64,000 nt of DNA, taken from positions 1,461,501 through 1,525,500 of the forward strand of contig NZ_JAHREN010000001.1 of assembly GCF_019084075.1 (NCBI RefSeq). Reading direction: 5' to 3'. This document shows positions 8,601 through 16,778 of the stretch, one piece after another; positions within the stretch are counted from its first letter, which is position 1, and the number at the start of each line of letters is the position of its first letter. The notes below the pieces were generated by a model. That model worked only from the letters and a program-made list of their open reading frames with translations. It was not told the DNA's origin and searched no databases. Origin of the DNA: Siccirubricoccus sp. G192. Its GTDB lineage: Bacteria; Pseudomonadota; Alphaproteobacteria; Acetobacterales; Acetobacteraceae. The position numbers and the translations under genes were made by a program.

Positions 8601-11600
8601 AACCGCCGCCGGTGAAGGGCGAGAGCAGGGCGCCGACGATCACCGCGGCGGCGATCGCGGCGACGGTGGAGAGCAGGTCCGCGACCGCATCCACCTCGGT
8701 GCGCTGCAGCTCGATCGCCGCCATGGTGCGCTCGACGCGGATGTCGAAGCTGGCGCCCACCGCGCTGCGCTGCTCGCGCGACAGCTTCGGGTTGCGGAGC
8801 TGCTTCAGGTTGCCTTCGAGCAATTCCAGCTCGGCCTTGGCGGCGGCCGTCTCGTGGCGGGTCAGGTAGGCGCCGGCCCCAGCCTCGCTCCGCCGGTCGC
8901 TTTCGTAGCGGCGCCGCGCCTGGTCCACCAGCTCGGCCGCGGTCTGGGGCGTGCCGTGCTCGGCCATGTCCACCAGGTCGGCTTCCTCGCGGCCGCTGGT
9001 GTCGCCGCGAATCGCGTCGATCAGGCTCTCGCCGTCATGGTCCCGCCGCCAATCCGCGTCGGCCTGTTCGATCTCCTGCTTGGTCATGCTGGAGAGCGTG
9101 CCGCGCAGCTCCGGCATGTCGGTGCCGAGACCCTCGATGGAGAAGCGCAGCCGCTGATAGGGGGTGAGGATGCCATCCTGCGCGACGCGGGCGCGGGCCT
9201 CGCGCCGCGCGGTCCCGCTCATATTCGCCTCGATCATGGTGCTGAGCGACCGGCCGCTCGCCGCCTGATAGAGGGTGCCGAGCCGCTGCATGCGCTCGCG
9301 CGTCCGCGCATCCGCCTGCTGCGCCATCTCCCGCGCCGCCTCGCGTTCCAGCCGCATGCGGGTATTGACCCGGTCCTCCTCGGTGGCGAAGGCGGTCTTC
9401 GGGTCGCGGTCGAGCCGGTCCAGGCGGTCCGCGGTGCGGGCCGAGAGCACCGGGCCGAGGTCGCGCTGCACCTCGGCCAGGCTGCGGGCGTTCTGGTCGC
9501 GGAAGACGTTGTTGATCGCCGCGTCCTCGGCCCAGAGGCCCGCATCCTCCAGCCGCAGCCGCGCCACATCCGCCGCCGCCAGGTCGTTGCTGGCGATGGC
9601 GTTCAGGAATTCCGCCGAGGGGCCGCCGGCCTGGGCGAAGGCGGCGCGCAGCGCGCCGCCCTGCTGCGGGCCTCCCTGTTGCGATGCTGCGCCGGGCTCG
9701 CGCTGCGCCCAGGGCGCATTGGCGAATTTCTGGTCGAAGACCTTCTCCGTCTCGCTGTAGCGGAGCGCGACCTCGGCCTCGACCTGCTCGGTGACCCAGC
9801 CTTTCGGTCCGGCCTCCTGCTCCACCTCGCGCCGGATGCGGGCATAGGTGGTCTGGGCGCGGCTGCGGTCGAAACCGTAATAGACCTCGCCGCCACCGCC
9901 GCCCTCGGGGTCCGAGGGGGTGGTATGCGTCTCCACCGCCGCCGCCAGTTCCAGCGCGGTGGCCCCCTGCCGGTCGCCCTCCGCCAGCGCCAGAGAGACG
10001 TCCTTGTCCCCGCTCGGCATCCACTCGCCGCGGATCGCGGCCTCCAGGCTCTCGCCGAAGCGCTCCTGGTAGCGCGCCAGGACCCGCATCCGCTGGTCCT
10101 CGGTGAGCGAGCGCAGGATGGTGTTGATCGCCTCCTTGTCGGTGCCGAGGCCGCTGACCGCGGAGCGCAGGCTGCCCACCGCGCCTTCCACGACATTGCC
10201 GCGCAGCAGGTCGTTGGCGGCTTCCATCTCCTCGTCGTTGAGGTCGTCCTCCAGCGCCTCCTGCAAGCTCTCGCCATGGCTCGCCTGGTACTGAATGCGC
10301 AGCGCCTTGACGGCGAGGGGCGAGAGGCCGCGCAGCGCCTCCAGCACCCGCGCCTCGTCGGTGCCGGGGCCCCGGACTCCCGCGCGCACCTCCTCGGCGG
10401 CATGCACGACATCCCAGTCCGGCTGCGCCGCGCGGAGCAGGATGGTGAGGGCCGGCATCGATTCCCGCACATCCGGCAGCGCCATCACCTTGGCCTGCAG
10501 CCGCGGTTCCATCGCGGTCTGCTGCGCCGCCCGCACCCGCTCCCGCATCCCGGCGGCGAGGCCGCCCGCGATATCGGGGGCGCCGCCGCCGGCAGTGCCG
10601 AGTACGCCGGTGACGACCGCCTGCGCCTCGCGGTCCAGCGAGGCGACATAGTCGCGCGCCTGCTGCTGCTGCCCGGCCTGCTGCAAGGCCGCCAGCTTCT
10701 GCAGGGAGGCGAGATCCTGCGCCAGCGCCAGCCGCACCGTCTGGCCCTGCGCGCCCTCCCAGGCGCGGGCGCGGGCGGCGGTATCCGTGGACCATTCGGT
10801 GAGCTGCCGGTCGAGATCGGTCCACCAGGTCTCGTTCGCGGTGCTCTGCCGCCCCGCCCAGTCGCGCAGCGCGGCGAAGGCGGCGCCGCCGGCCTCGTCC
10901 AGCTCACGCCGGAAGCCCTGCACGGCGGTGCGGGCCTCGCCGGCCAGGCGGTCGCGCTCGGCATTCAGCGCGATCACCGCCGTATCGGCCCAGCGGCGGA
11001 CCAGGCCGGCGCGCGGCAGGCCGCCGAGGCCGAGCGGGCGCAGCGCCAGCTCGTCGCGCGTCTGGGCCAGGCGATAGGCGGTGCCCTGCCGGCGCGCGGC
11101 CTCGGCCAGGGCGCGTTCGCGGTTGCGCAATTGCGCATCGAACCGGGCATAGGCTTCGGCCACCTTGCCGCGGATGTCGCCGAGGCTGCGCTCCACCCGC
11201 TCGCGCACCGTGGGCCGGCCGCGGCGGCGGCTGGCGGCGGCGCGGTCCGCCGCGGCGGCGGTTTGCGCGGCATTGGCGGTCGCCTGGGCCTGCGCCGTGC
11301 TGCGGGCCGCGACGGTGGTGGCGCTGGCATCGGCCTGCGCGGCAACCAGGGTGATGGCGCCGGAGGCCGCCTCCCGCTGCGCCTGGAGGCTGGCCCGCCG
11401 CTCGGTGATCGCGGTGTCGATCTCGGCCTGCGCGAGGCCGAGGCTTTCGGCCAGCAGCCGCGTCTGCTCGCGGATGGCGGCGGCGACCTCCGGCTTGAGG
11501 TCGGTGTCGTTCAGCGGGCTGTCGGGCAGCGACCAGGCCTGTTGCAGCTTGCCGCCGGGATAGGCCGAATGCATCTCGCGGATGCTGTGCAGCACGGTGG

Positions 11601-12648
11601 CGGCCTCGCCCTCCGGGTCGCCGGCCAATTGGCCCACCACCTGGGCGAAGAGGGCGCGCTGCTCGGGGGTCAGCGTCGCGCCGGCGATCGGCTCGTCCTG
11701 CACCGGCACGGAGGTCGGCACCGGCGCCGTGGGAATGGCGGCCTCGGGCGCCGGCGCGGTGGCGGCCTGCCCCTGGGTGAGGCCGCGCCGGATCTCCTTG
11801 AGCCGCGCCGTCTCCTCCGGGTCGAGCTCGCGCTGGTCGATGGCCGCATCGCCGAGCCGCACCAGGCGGAGTTGCTCCTCGGTCAGCACCGGGCCGCTGA
11901 CATCGGGCAGGGTGCCTTCCGGGCTGCGCTGCACCGGCGGCAGGCTGACCGGCGGCAGGTCACGCAGCGTCTTCTCCTGCAGCGCCTTCATCGCCTCCGG
12001 GATCGGGCCGGGGTCCTCGCGCGGTGGGGCGCGGCCGGGGCGGGGCGCGCGGCCGGCGAGGCGGCCCGGCGGCTGGCGCGCGGCCGCCACGCGGGCGGCA
12101 CCGCGCGCCTCGATTCCCTCCCGCGCGGCGTCGAGCGGGGCGCGGGCGGCGGCGCCGGGCAGGCCGGGGGCGGAAAGCCGGGCGGCCGCGGCGGCGGCCG
12201 CGGCGCGGATCTCGGCTGGGCCGAGCACCCGGCCATCGGGCCGCGCCTCGATCAGGGCCGGCTGTGGCGCGGCGCGGGGCGGCGCGGCGCCGGGCGTGGC
12301 GGTGGCGGCTTCGGCGGCCTGGGGCGGGGTGGGCCGCGCCTCGGGTGCGGCCCCGGGGGTGGCCTCGGCTTCCACCCCGGTTTCGGTCGCGGGTGGCAGC
12401 GGCGGTGGGGCCGTGGTGGGATAGGCGGGGCCGGGCGGCGCGGCCGGCCCCGGCGCTGCGCGGGAGGCCGCCAGGGCCTGGTTGCCGGCCAGGGCCTGCA
12501 CCCTTTGCAGGGCCGCGACCCGCCCCGGCCCGGCCCCTGCATCGGTATCCGCCAGCGCCCAGAGCGGGCCGTGCCGCTCCGCCACCGGAGCCGGCGCCTC
12601 GATCACCGCGCCCGGTGCCGCCGGGGACGGTTCGCGCGGTGCCTTCAT
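5653..12648 (-). CDS. Giant eCIS cargo: annexin-like repeats, Hint domain, GIY-YIG nuclease-like tip
   Basis: This 2331-residue protein starts at an ATG overlapping the AAA+ gene stop (ATGA). Architecture: Pro/Ala-rich low-complexity N-terminus (1-330) with an LQRVQALAGNQA motif at 47-58, of a type seen at the N-terminus of many eCIS cargo proteins; long helical region (about 400-740); annexin-like repeats with GPGTDE (about 760), GLGTDK (about 830) and GLGTDM (about 1170), plus degenerate units between; hydrophobic segment (about 1320-1410); second helical region (about 1780-2035); Hint domain C2041-N2171 (CFPPGTPVAT, TRSHRF, ending LLVHN); then a GIY-YIG-like domain (Y2192, YVG 2206-2208, R2219/R2221, H2223, E2287, N2302). 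Hint modules cut themselves to release a C-terminal toxin, here probably a nuclease. No DUF4157 HExxH motif was found. Confidence 0.85.
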   Translation of the reverse strand: MKAPREPSPAAPGAVIEAPAPVAERHGPLWALADTDAGAGPGRVAALQRVQALAGNQALAASRAAPGPAAPPGPAYPTTAPPPLPPATETGVEAEATPGAAPEARPTPPQAAEAATATPGAAPPRAAPQPALIEARPDGRVLGPAEIRAAAAAAAARLSAPGLPGAAARAPLDAAREGIEARGAARVAAARQPPGRLAGRAPRPGRAPPREDPGPIPEAMKALQEKTLRDLPPVSLPPVQRSPEGTLPDVSGPVLTEEQLRLVRLGDAAIDQRELDPEETARLKEIRRGLTQGQAATAPAPEAAIPTAPVPTSVPVQDEPIAGATLTPEQRALFAQVVGQLAGDPEGEAATVLHSIREMHSAYPGGKLQQAWSLPDSPLNDTDLKPEVAAAIREQTRLLAESLGLAQAEIDTAITERRASLQAQREAASGAITLVAAQADASATTVAARSTAQAQATANAAQTAAAADRAAASRRRGRPTVRERVERSLGDIRGKVAEAYARFDAQLRNRERALAEAARRQGTAYRLAQTRDELALRPLGLGGLPRAGLVRRWADTAVIALNAERDRLAGEARTAVQGFRRELDEAGGAAFAALRDWAGRQSTANETWWTDLDRQLTEWSTDTAARARAWEGAQGQTVRLALAQDLASLQKLAALQQAGQQQQARDYVASLDREAQAVVTGVLGTAGGGAPDIAGGLAAGMRERVRAAQQTAMEPRLQAKVMALPDVRESMPALTILLRAAQPDWDVVHAAEEVRAGVRGPGTDEARVLEALRGLSPLAVKALRIQYQASHGESLQEALEDDLNDEEMEAANDLLRGNVVEGAVGSLRSAVSGLGTDKEAINTILRSLTEDQRMRVLARYQERFGESLEAAIRGEWMPSGDKDVSLALAEGDRQGATALELAAAVETHTTPSDPEGGGGGEVYYGFDRSRAQTTYARIRREVEQEAGPKGWVTEQVEAEVALRYSETEKVFDQKFANAPWAQREPGAASQQGGPQQGGALRAAFAQAGGPSAEFLNAIASNDLAAADVARLRLEDAGLWAEDAAINNVFRDQNARSLAEVQRDLGPVLSARTADRLDRLDRDPKTAFATEEDRVNTRMRLEREAAREMAQQADARTRERMQRLGTLYQAASGRSLSTMIEANMSGTARREARARVAQDGILTPYQRLRFSIEGLGTDMPELRGTLSSMTKQEIEQADADWRRDHDGESLIDAIRGDTSGREEADLVDMAEHGTPQTAAELVDQARRRYESDRRSEAGAGAYLTRHETAAAKAELELLEGNLKQLRNPKLSREQRSAVGASFDIRVERTMAAIELQRTEVDAVADLLSTVAAIAAAVIVGALLSPFTGGGSAMVAAALIGSLTATAAAMATKALIKGGAYGAEEIGTDLAVGAVDALVSVATAGLGRALLGGVGRGITPVGKSALFRGLSRMGSVGRLAARGQARVAGFLGRLGTAGPLARAVEGRAVLAGLAAETRPLYQRLAARGAAHLLEQGVQALPSSFTGAILDERAWRQQGGGPMMVLQNTLHGTFQSVASGIGFAAAQHVGSSVLGRVFGAFRKPLPEAPLRTEDVLGRMGRPEDRLADFRAWRERNPSGTYREFYGQRQAELVAGSHADAALRERARAARRELLAELPRHERGDYADVPILPVPDAEFHRLTGGAEGGAKMIVRDGQAVILLRDGASPAAVRPLLGELRDRVIARTGGMTLEGALPPHLREVPIRRDITLEGDTVRVVPFPPGDGPILGVEVVVGPAARPIDIALHAGTIERVRRWTGRVGEARQALAGFARRLGIDVVSPRERARFEAAEEVRKLGPIIEERARRYVAAAENPRRAAVIENEIRGLLAQQEHARRILSGEIQAEPRGFIAAEAPKRPAEGAAGEVAPEVATAQEVNRRALELQMRLSDLAASRSRHMDSIRHQSGTIEMALRQLQSLLGGRLDLPTLKRHFIEGDSRVLPAALQEALAGAPPGKGGRVQAELDSIARARQQIETRRGFLDKLDRTIEGVQRDFNALPDRAKTLAQLNDALNYDSIRRGADAVCFPPGTPVATPSGPVAIASLQPGDGVWAVDGAGARVPARVTRRLEGWTDWLVEIRTSRETLLATRSHRFHADGAWCPARLLHPGALLAVPGAAAVPVEAVRLLPCVIRTCNLEVAPHHNFLVGAAGLLVHNGDADEPPRDFGSTREHLGEIYHISIRENGVWRLVYVGSTNKEGLSLARFREHIGQGREGNVNFRADKREWARLFDAAGGRAVSSTAGGRAVHEFGNIRLEVPVHGMFTDLALAIVEQGHIETALRQGTLVNIDPALSPAAFEKYYAKLPPEQRAQHRPCR
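5734..6096 (-). other. GIY-YIG nuclease-like toxin domain within the cargo gene
   Basis: The segment codes for about residues 2185-2305. The spaced pattern EIY, then YVGSTN fourteen residues later, then R..R.H, a helix with E2287 (AIVEQGHIE) and N2302, matches the tyrosine-tyrosine-arginine-glutamate-asparagine layout of GIY-YIG nucleases. The first motif lacks the glycine (EIY instead of GIY). Call is by motif spacing, not by a profile search. Confidence 0.7.
6136..6528 (-). other. Hint (Hedgehog/intein) autoprocessing domain within the cargo gene
   Basis: The segment codes for residues 2041-2171. The nucleophilic cysteine opens block A (CFPPGTPV), block B carries TxxH (TRSHRF), and the C-terminal blocks read VAPHHNFLV and LLVHN, ending in His-Asn as in pretoxin-Hint domains. 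The domain is complete, so self-cleavage releasing the 160-residue tip is plausible. Confidence 0.88.
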
Positions 12649-14771
12649 GCCGCCCTTCCGCCGGGCGGCGCCCCGCTTGCCAGCACCGCGTAGAGCGGGC
12701 CGAATTCAGCCCGGCTCGGCAGCCGGCCGAGCTTACGCACCTCCCGCGCCACCGCCCGCACCGCATCCGGCATGGTGATGGCGCGGTCCTCGGCCGCCGC
12801 GCGATGCGCCGCCCCGAGCGCGGCGTTGCGGATATTGCCGCCGGTGATCTCGAAGCTGCGCGCCAGCAGGCCGAGATCGAGGTCCGGTGCCAGCGGCGCG
12901 GCGCCGGGGAAGGCGCGGCGCCAGAGCTCCGCCCGCATCGCCTCGTCCGGCATGGGGAAGTGCACGGCATAGGCGATGCGGCGCAGGAAAGCCTGGTCGA
13001 TATGGCCGCCGAGATTGGTGGTGAGGATCACCAGCCCGTCGAAACACTCGATGCGTTGCAGCAGGAAGGCGACTTCCTGGTTGGCATAGCGGTCGCGTGC
13101 GTCCTTCACCTCGGCGCGCTTGCCGAAGAGCGCATCGGCCTCGTCGAAGAGCAGCGCGGCGCCGATCGCCTCCGCCTCGCGCAATACCTGGTCGAGCTGC
13201 TTCTCGGTTTCGCCGATGTATTTGCTGACCACCGCCGAGAGGTCGATGCGGTGCAGCGGCAGCCCGGCGCGGCGGGCGACCAGCCCGGCCGCCATGGTCT
13301 TGCCGGTGCCGCTCGGCCCGGCAAACAGCGCCACCAGCGCCGGCGGCCGGCCGGCCGGGCCGAAGCCCCAGCCGGTGAGGCGGGCGCCCTGGGTGGTGGC
13401 GGCCACCAGCAGTTCCAACTCCTCCCGCTGGTCGTTCGGCAGCACCAGGTCGTCCCAGCCATGCGGCACCGCCACGGGCTGCGCCAGCCGGGCGAGGGCG
13501 GGGCCGGCGCTGCGTCGCGCCGCCTCGGCCAGCGGCGCCGGTTCCGCGGGCGGCCAGGCACCGGGCGGGGCGAGGCGGCGGGCGCGGGCGATGGCGGCGG
13601 CGATGCCGAGCGGCCCGAGCCGCGTCTGCCGTGCCAGCGGGGCGGCGAGCGCGGTAGCGCCCTCCCCAGCCAGCGCGGCCCGCCACCAGCCCTGCCGCGC
13701 CGCCTCGTCCGGCACGGGCAGCGCGACCTCGGCCAGTGCAACGCCGGGCGGCAGGCAGCCGGGGTCCGGCGCCAGCGCGGCGGCGAGGAAGACCGGCCGG
13801 CCCGGCCGCGCCGCGGCCTGGAGCAACCGGCGCAGGCGGGCGACTTCCATCCCGTCCGGCAAGGCGAGGAAGACTGCCGCATCGGCCAGCCGCAGCGCGC
13901 GCCCGACCAGCGCGGCGAGCGTGGCGTCATCGCAGGCGGCAGCCTCGGGATGGGTGGGGTCGAGCGCCAGCAACGGGTGGCCGGCGGCTTCGGCCTGGCG
14001 CTGTGCCAGCAGGGCCTGGCCGGCATCTGCTTGGCCGCAAAGCGCGGCGACGACCGGCTGCGCCCCGGCCTCGGCGCAGTGCCGGGCGAGCATCGCGGCG
14101 GGGCCATCCAGCGCCTCCCCCGCCAGTTCCGGCAGCGGTCGCAGCGCGCCGGAAAGGGCGGTGTCCTCGCCGCCCAGCAGCAGCGCCAGCAGGGCGGGGT
14201 CGGCGAGCAGCGGCGTGCCCGGCCGTGCATCCTCGCGGAATTCGGGCGGCGGCGGGGCCAGTAGGCGGAAGGCGCGCAGCGGCGCCCCCGGCCCCAGCGC
14301 GGCGAGGCCGGCGGCGCGCAGTTCGGGGCTCGGCGCCACAAGGTCCAGCACCAGCCCGATGCCGGGCTGCCGCGCCGCCGCGTCGTTCTGCGCATAGGCG
14401 AAGAGCGTGGCGAAGCGGCTGTCGAAAGCCGCTGCGGCGGCGGCGAGCAGGGCAGTGGCGGCGGCCTCCTCCAGGCCGAAGCGGCGGATCAGACGGGGCA
14501 GGGGCAGATCGGGCTCGGCCAGGTCGCGCTGCCGCAGCGCCGCCTCCCGGGTGGCCAAGCGGGCCGCCAGCGCGGCGGCGCGTTCGGCCCAGGCGCCTGC
14601 GGGCGCGGGATCCTCCAGCGCCGCATCGGCCTCCGCCTCGGCGACATAGAGGCCGCGGAAGGGGTCCTCGTTGAAGCGGCCGGTGGCGCGCAGCAGGGCC
14701 ACATGCCGGGCCAGCCGCAGCCGGAGCAGCGCCAGCCGGTCCATGAGGTCGGCAAGGGGGGCCGTCGGCAT
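12645..14771 (-). CDS. AAA+ ATPase of the contractile injection system (Pvc15/Afp15-like)
   Basis: This 708-residue protein has a variable N-terminal two-thirds containing a degenerate ATPase-like region, followed by one canonical AAA+ module: Walker A GPSGTGKT (about residue 484), Walker B ALLFDEADALFGKR (about 537), sensor-1 ILTTNLGG, an arginine-finger region FLRRI and sensor-2 GGNIRNAA. This is the eCIS ATPase found in nearly all such loci, needed in studied systems for assembly or cargo loading. It starts six bases after the tape-measure stop, and its own stop overlaps the cargo gene start (ATGA), so ATPase and cargo are translationally coupled, which fits a role in loading that cargo. 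Confidence 0.92.
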   Translation of the reverse strand: MPTAPLADLMDRLALLRLRLARHVALLRATGRFNEDPFRGLYVAEAEADAALEDPAPAGAWAERAAALAARLATREAALRQRDLAEPDLPLPRLIRRFGLEEAAATALLAAAAAAFDSRFATLFAYAQNDAAARQPGIGLVLDLVAPSPELRAAGLAALGPGAPLRAFRLLAPPPPEFREDARPGTPLLADPALLALLLGGEDTALSGALRPLPELAGEALDGPAAMLARHCAEAGAQPVVAALCGQADAGQALLAQRQAEAAGHPLLALDPTHPEAAACDDATLAALVGRALRLADAAVFLALPDGMEVARLRRLLQAAARPGRPVFLAAALAPDPGCLPPGVALAEVALPVPDEAARQGWWRAALAGEGATALAAPLARQTRLGPLGIAAAIARARRLAPPGAWPPAEPAPLAEAARRSAGPALARLAQPVAVPHGWDDLVLPNDQREELELLVAATTQGARLTGWGFGPAGRPPALVALFAGPSGTGKTMAAGLVARRAGLPLHRIDLSAVVSKYIGETEKQLDQVLREAEAIGAALLFDEADALFGKRAEVKDARDRYANQEVAFLLQRIECFDGLVILTTNLGGHIDQAFLRRIAYAVHFPMPDEAMRAELWRRAFPGAAPLAPDLDLGLLARSFEITGGNIRNAALGAAHRAAAEDRAITMPDAVRAVAREVRKLGRLPSRAEFGPLYAVLASGAPPGGRAA

Positions 14772-14777
14772 GGCCGC

Positions 14778-16533
14778 TCAGCCTTCGGCGAAGCCAAGGA
14801 CAACCTCCGCCCCGCCCGGCAGCCCATAGGCGGCCGGGACGATCCCGGCCATGCGAAGCTGCGGGGCGAGCGGCGGCGGGTCGAGGCGGACCAGGAGCCG
14901 CGGCCCGTCCCGGCCCTCAGCTTGGCGCAGCGTGGCCGTTTCCGGCAGCATATTGGCGCGCAGCCAGTCCAGCCCGGCATGGCCGAAGCCGGGCAGGCGC
15001 CGGGCGAAGCGCCGCACCACATGCTGGCCGAGCACCGCCCAGGCCAGCGCGGTTGCCGCATCCGGCGCGCCAGGGGGCACCAGCGCCGCCGCATCCCGCG
15101 CCAGCCGGCCGGGCAGCCGAGCGAGCGGCGGCAGCGTGGTGGGTATGTCAGCGCCGCCCAGCAGCCAGACACGCCCATCCCCGGCCGGTTGGGTCGCCCC
15201 GCCGAGTGCGGCGGCATCCGCCATGCCGAGCAGCAACGGCAGCCCCGGCACCCCGGGCATCGGCTGGCCGCTGAGGCGGAGCCAGGTCGCGGTGGCCGCA
15301 TCGGCCAGCAGCCAGTGCGGCGGCTCGCCCGGCAAAGCCTCCAGCACCAGCGCGGCCGGGTTGGGCGGCGGCCAGGTTTCCGCCTGCAAGGCCTCCAGCA
15401 GGGTGGCGGGCGTGAGGCGCGCGGGCGGCACCGGGCCGGGATCTTCCGCCAGGTCCAGCAGCATGCGGATGCTGGGGTCGGCCAGGGGATCGGCGCCAGG
15501 ACCGGCCAGCGTTCGGGCGAGGGCCGCGGCGCCTGCCTCGGCCCCGCCGGCCAGGCGGGCCGCGTGGCCCAGCGCGCCGGTCTCCAGCGCATCGCGCCAG
15601 AGCAGGAAGAGCGGCGCATGCCAGGTGGTGCCGATCCAGCCCTCCACGGGCGACGCGGCAGCGGCGACGGCTGTGCCAGCCACCGCGCCGGACGGGCGCG
15701 CTGCGGACCGGTTGCGCGCCGCCTCCGCCGGAGGCGGGTCGGCGCCGCGGCGTGGCAGGGGTGGGGCCGGTGCCGCCGGCGCGAAATCCGCCCGGATGGT
15801 GGCAGCCAGCGCCCCAGCCTCGGCACCGGGCGCGGCGGCCCGCGCCAGAGCCAGCGCGAGCAGGGGGCCACGCAGCGGATCGGCGGCGAGGTCCGGCGGC
15901 AGCGCCGCGCGCGCCTCCGTCACCACCGCGCGCAAGGCCAGGGGCGGGGCGGGCGTCGCAGGCAGGGCGGGCGCCACCCCCCCAGGCCAGCGCGATGCGT
16001 GCCGCTGCCGCGGGTTCGATCCGGCGCAGGATGCGTGCCGCCATTGCCGGCCCGGTGGCGGCGAGGGCGGGCGGTCCCTCCGCCCCCGCCGCCTCCAGCA
16101 GCCGGGCGAGGGCCGCCGGCACCGGGCGGGCGGCGGCCTGGCGATGTGCCCCGTGGTGCCACAGCGCGCCCCGGCCGGCGATGACATCGGTCAGCACCTG
16201 CGCACGATGCGTGGCGCCATCCCGGATGCGGAGGATGCCGGGCCCCTCCTCACGAAGCGCACGGGCGATCGCCTCGGCGATGGCGGCGGCGAGGCGGGCG
16301 GCGATGCGCGCGGGGTCCCAGCGCGCCAGCACGGCGATATCGACCGAGAGCGAGCGGATCAGCAGCACGCCATCGCCCGGCGGCAGCACCGCTTCCAAGG
16401 CCTGGGCCAGATGCGGCGCCAGCAGACGCTCCGCCGCCTCCCGCAACTCCCCGGCCAGGCCGGGGCGCGGCGGCCGGCTGCGCGGCGCGCGGGCCGCGAG
16501 CGCCAGCCGGGCGATCGTCACCTGGCCGGGCAT
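14778..16533 (-). CDS. Contractile injection system tape measure protein (CIS_TMP-like), one frame break
   Basis: Corrected length is about 584 residues. The N-terminus (TIARLALAARAP, then LAPHLAQALEAVLPPGDGVL and IRSLSVDIAVL) follows the pattern of the CIS tape-measure family, with an amphipathic N-terminal region preceding long Ala/Leu-rich helices. It sits just before the AAA+ gene, the usual place for this gene in eCIS loci. A run of seven C at 15977-15983 (G in sense) breaks the frame; with six the reading passes from RIALAWG into VAPALPATPAPP and stays open to the stop at 14778. Tape-measure proteins set tube length during assembly. Assignment rests on N-terminal pattern and position. 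Confidence 0.7.
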
Positions 16534-16545
16534 GAGGTGCTGGCC

Positions 16546-16767
16546 CTATTCCGGCGGCCGCGGCGGGCCGAGTTCCGCCTGCAGCACCTCGATCGCGCCC
16601 GCGATGCGCAGCATGGTGTCGCGCAGCGCCCGCCCCTCCTCCTCCAGCGCCATCAGCCGCCGCTCGCCGAGCGCGAATTCGGTGCGCAGGGTGCCGAGCC
16701 GCGCGGCGAGCCGCTGTTCCAGCGCCGCCGCCGGCAACTCGGCCAGGTGGTCCATGGGCAGGTCCAT
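16546..16767 (-). CDS. Small coiled-coil protein of the eCIS locus
   Basis: This is a 73-residue protein, MDLPMDHLAELPAAALEQRL and onward, predicted almost entirely helical with a heptad-like stretch (about residues 15-60), no cysteines and an acidic-proline tail (GPPRPPE). The start at 16767 is chosen because GAGGGAGGGAGG lies directly upstream; an in-frame ATG at 16803 would overlap the preceding gene. It lies between the fibre-like protein and the tape-measure gene. I do not recognise a family. A structural linker or chaperone role is possible but not shown. Confidence 0.65.
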   Translation of the reverse strand: MDLPMDHLAELPAAALEQRLAARLGTLRTEFALGERRLMALEEEGRALRDTMLRIAGAIEVLQAELGPPRPPE

Positions 16768-16778
16768 GCCTCCCTCCC

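Noticed and set aside
5653..12648. RHS/YD-repeat toxin
   Set aside because: No YD repeats or RHS core; the architecture is annexin-like plus Hint and the gene is coupled to the eCIS ATPase.
6466..12693. Very long plus-strand ORF opposite the cargo gene
   Set aside because: Shadow of the GC-rich minus-strand gene; composition is Arg/Gly/Ala noise with no domain pattern.
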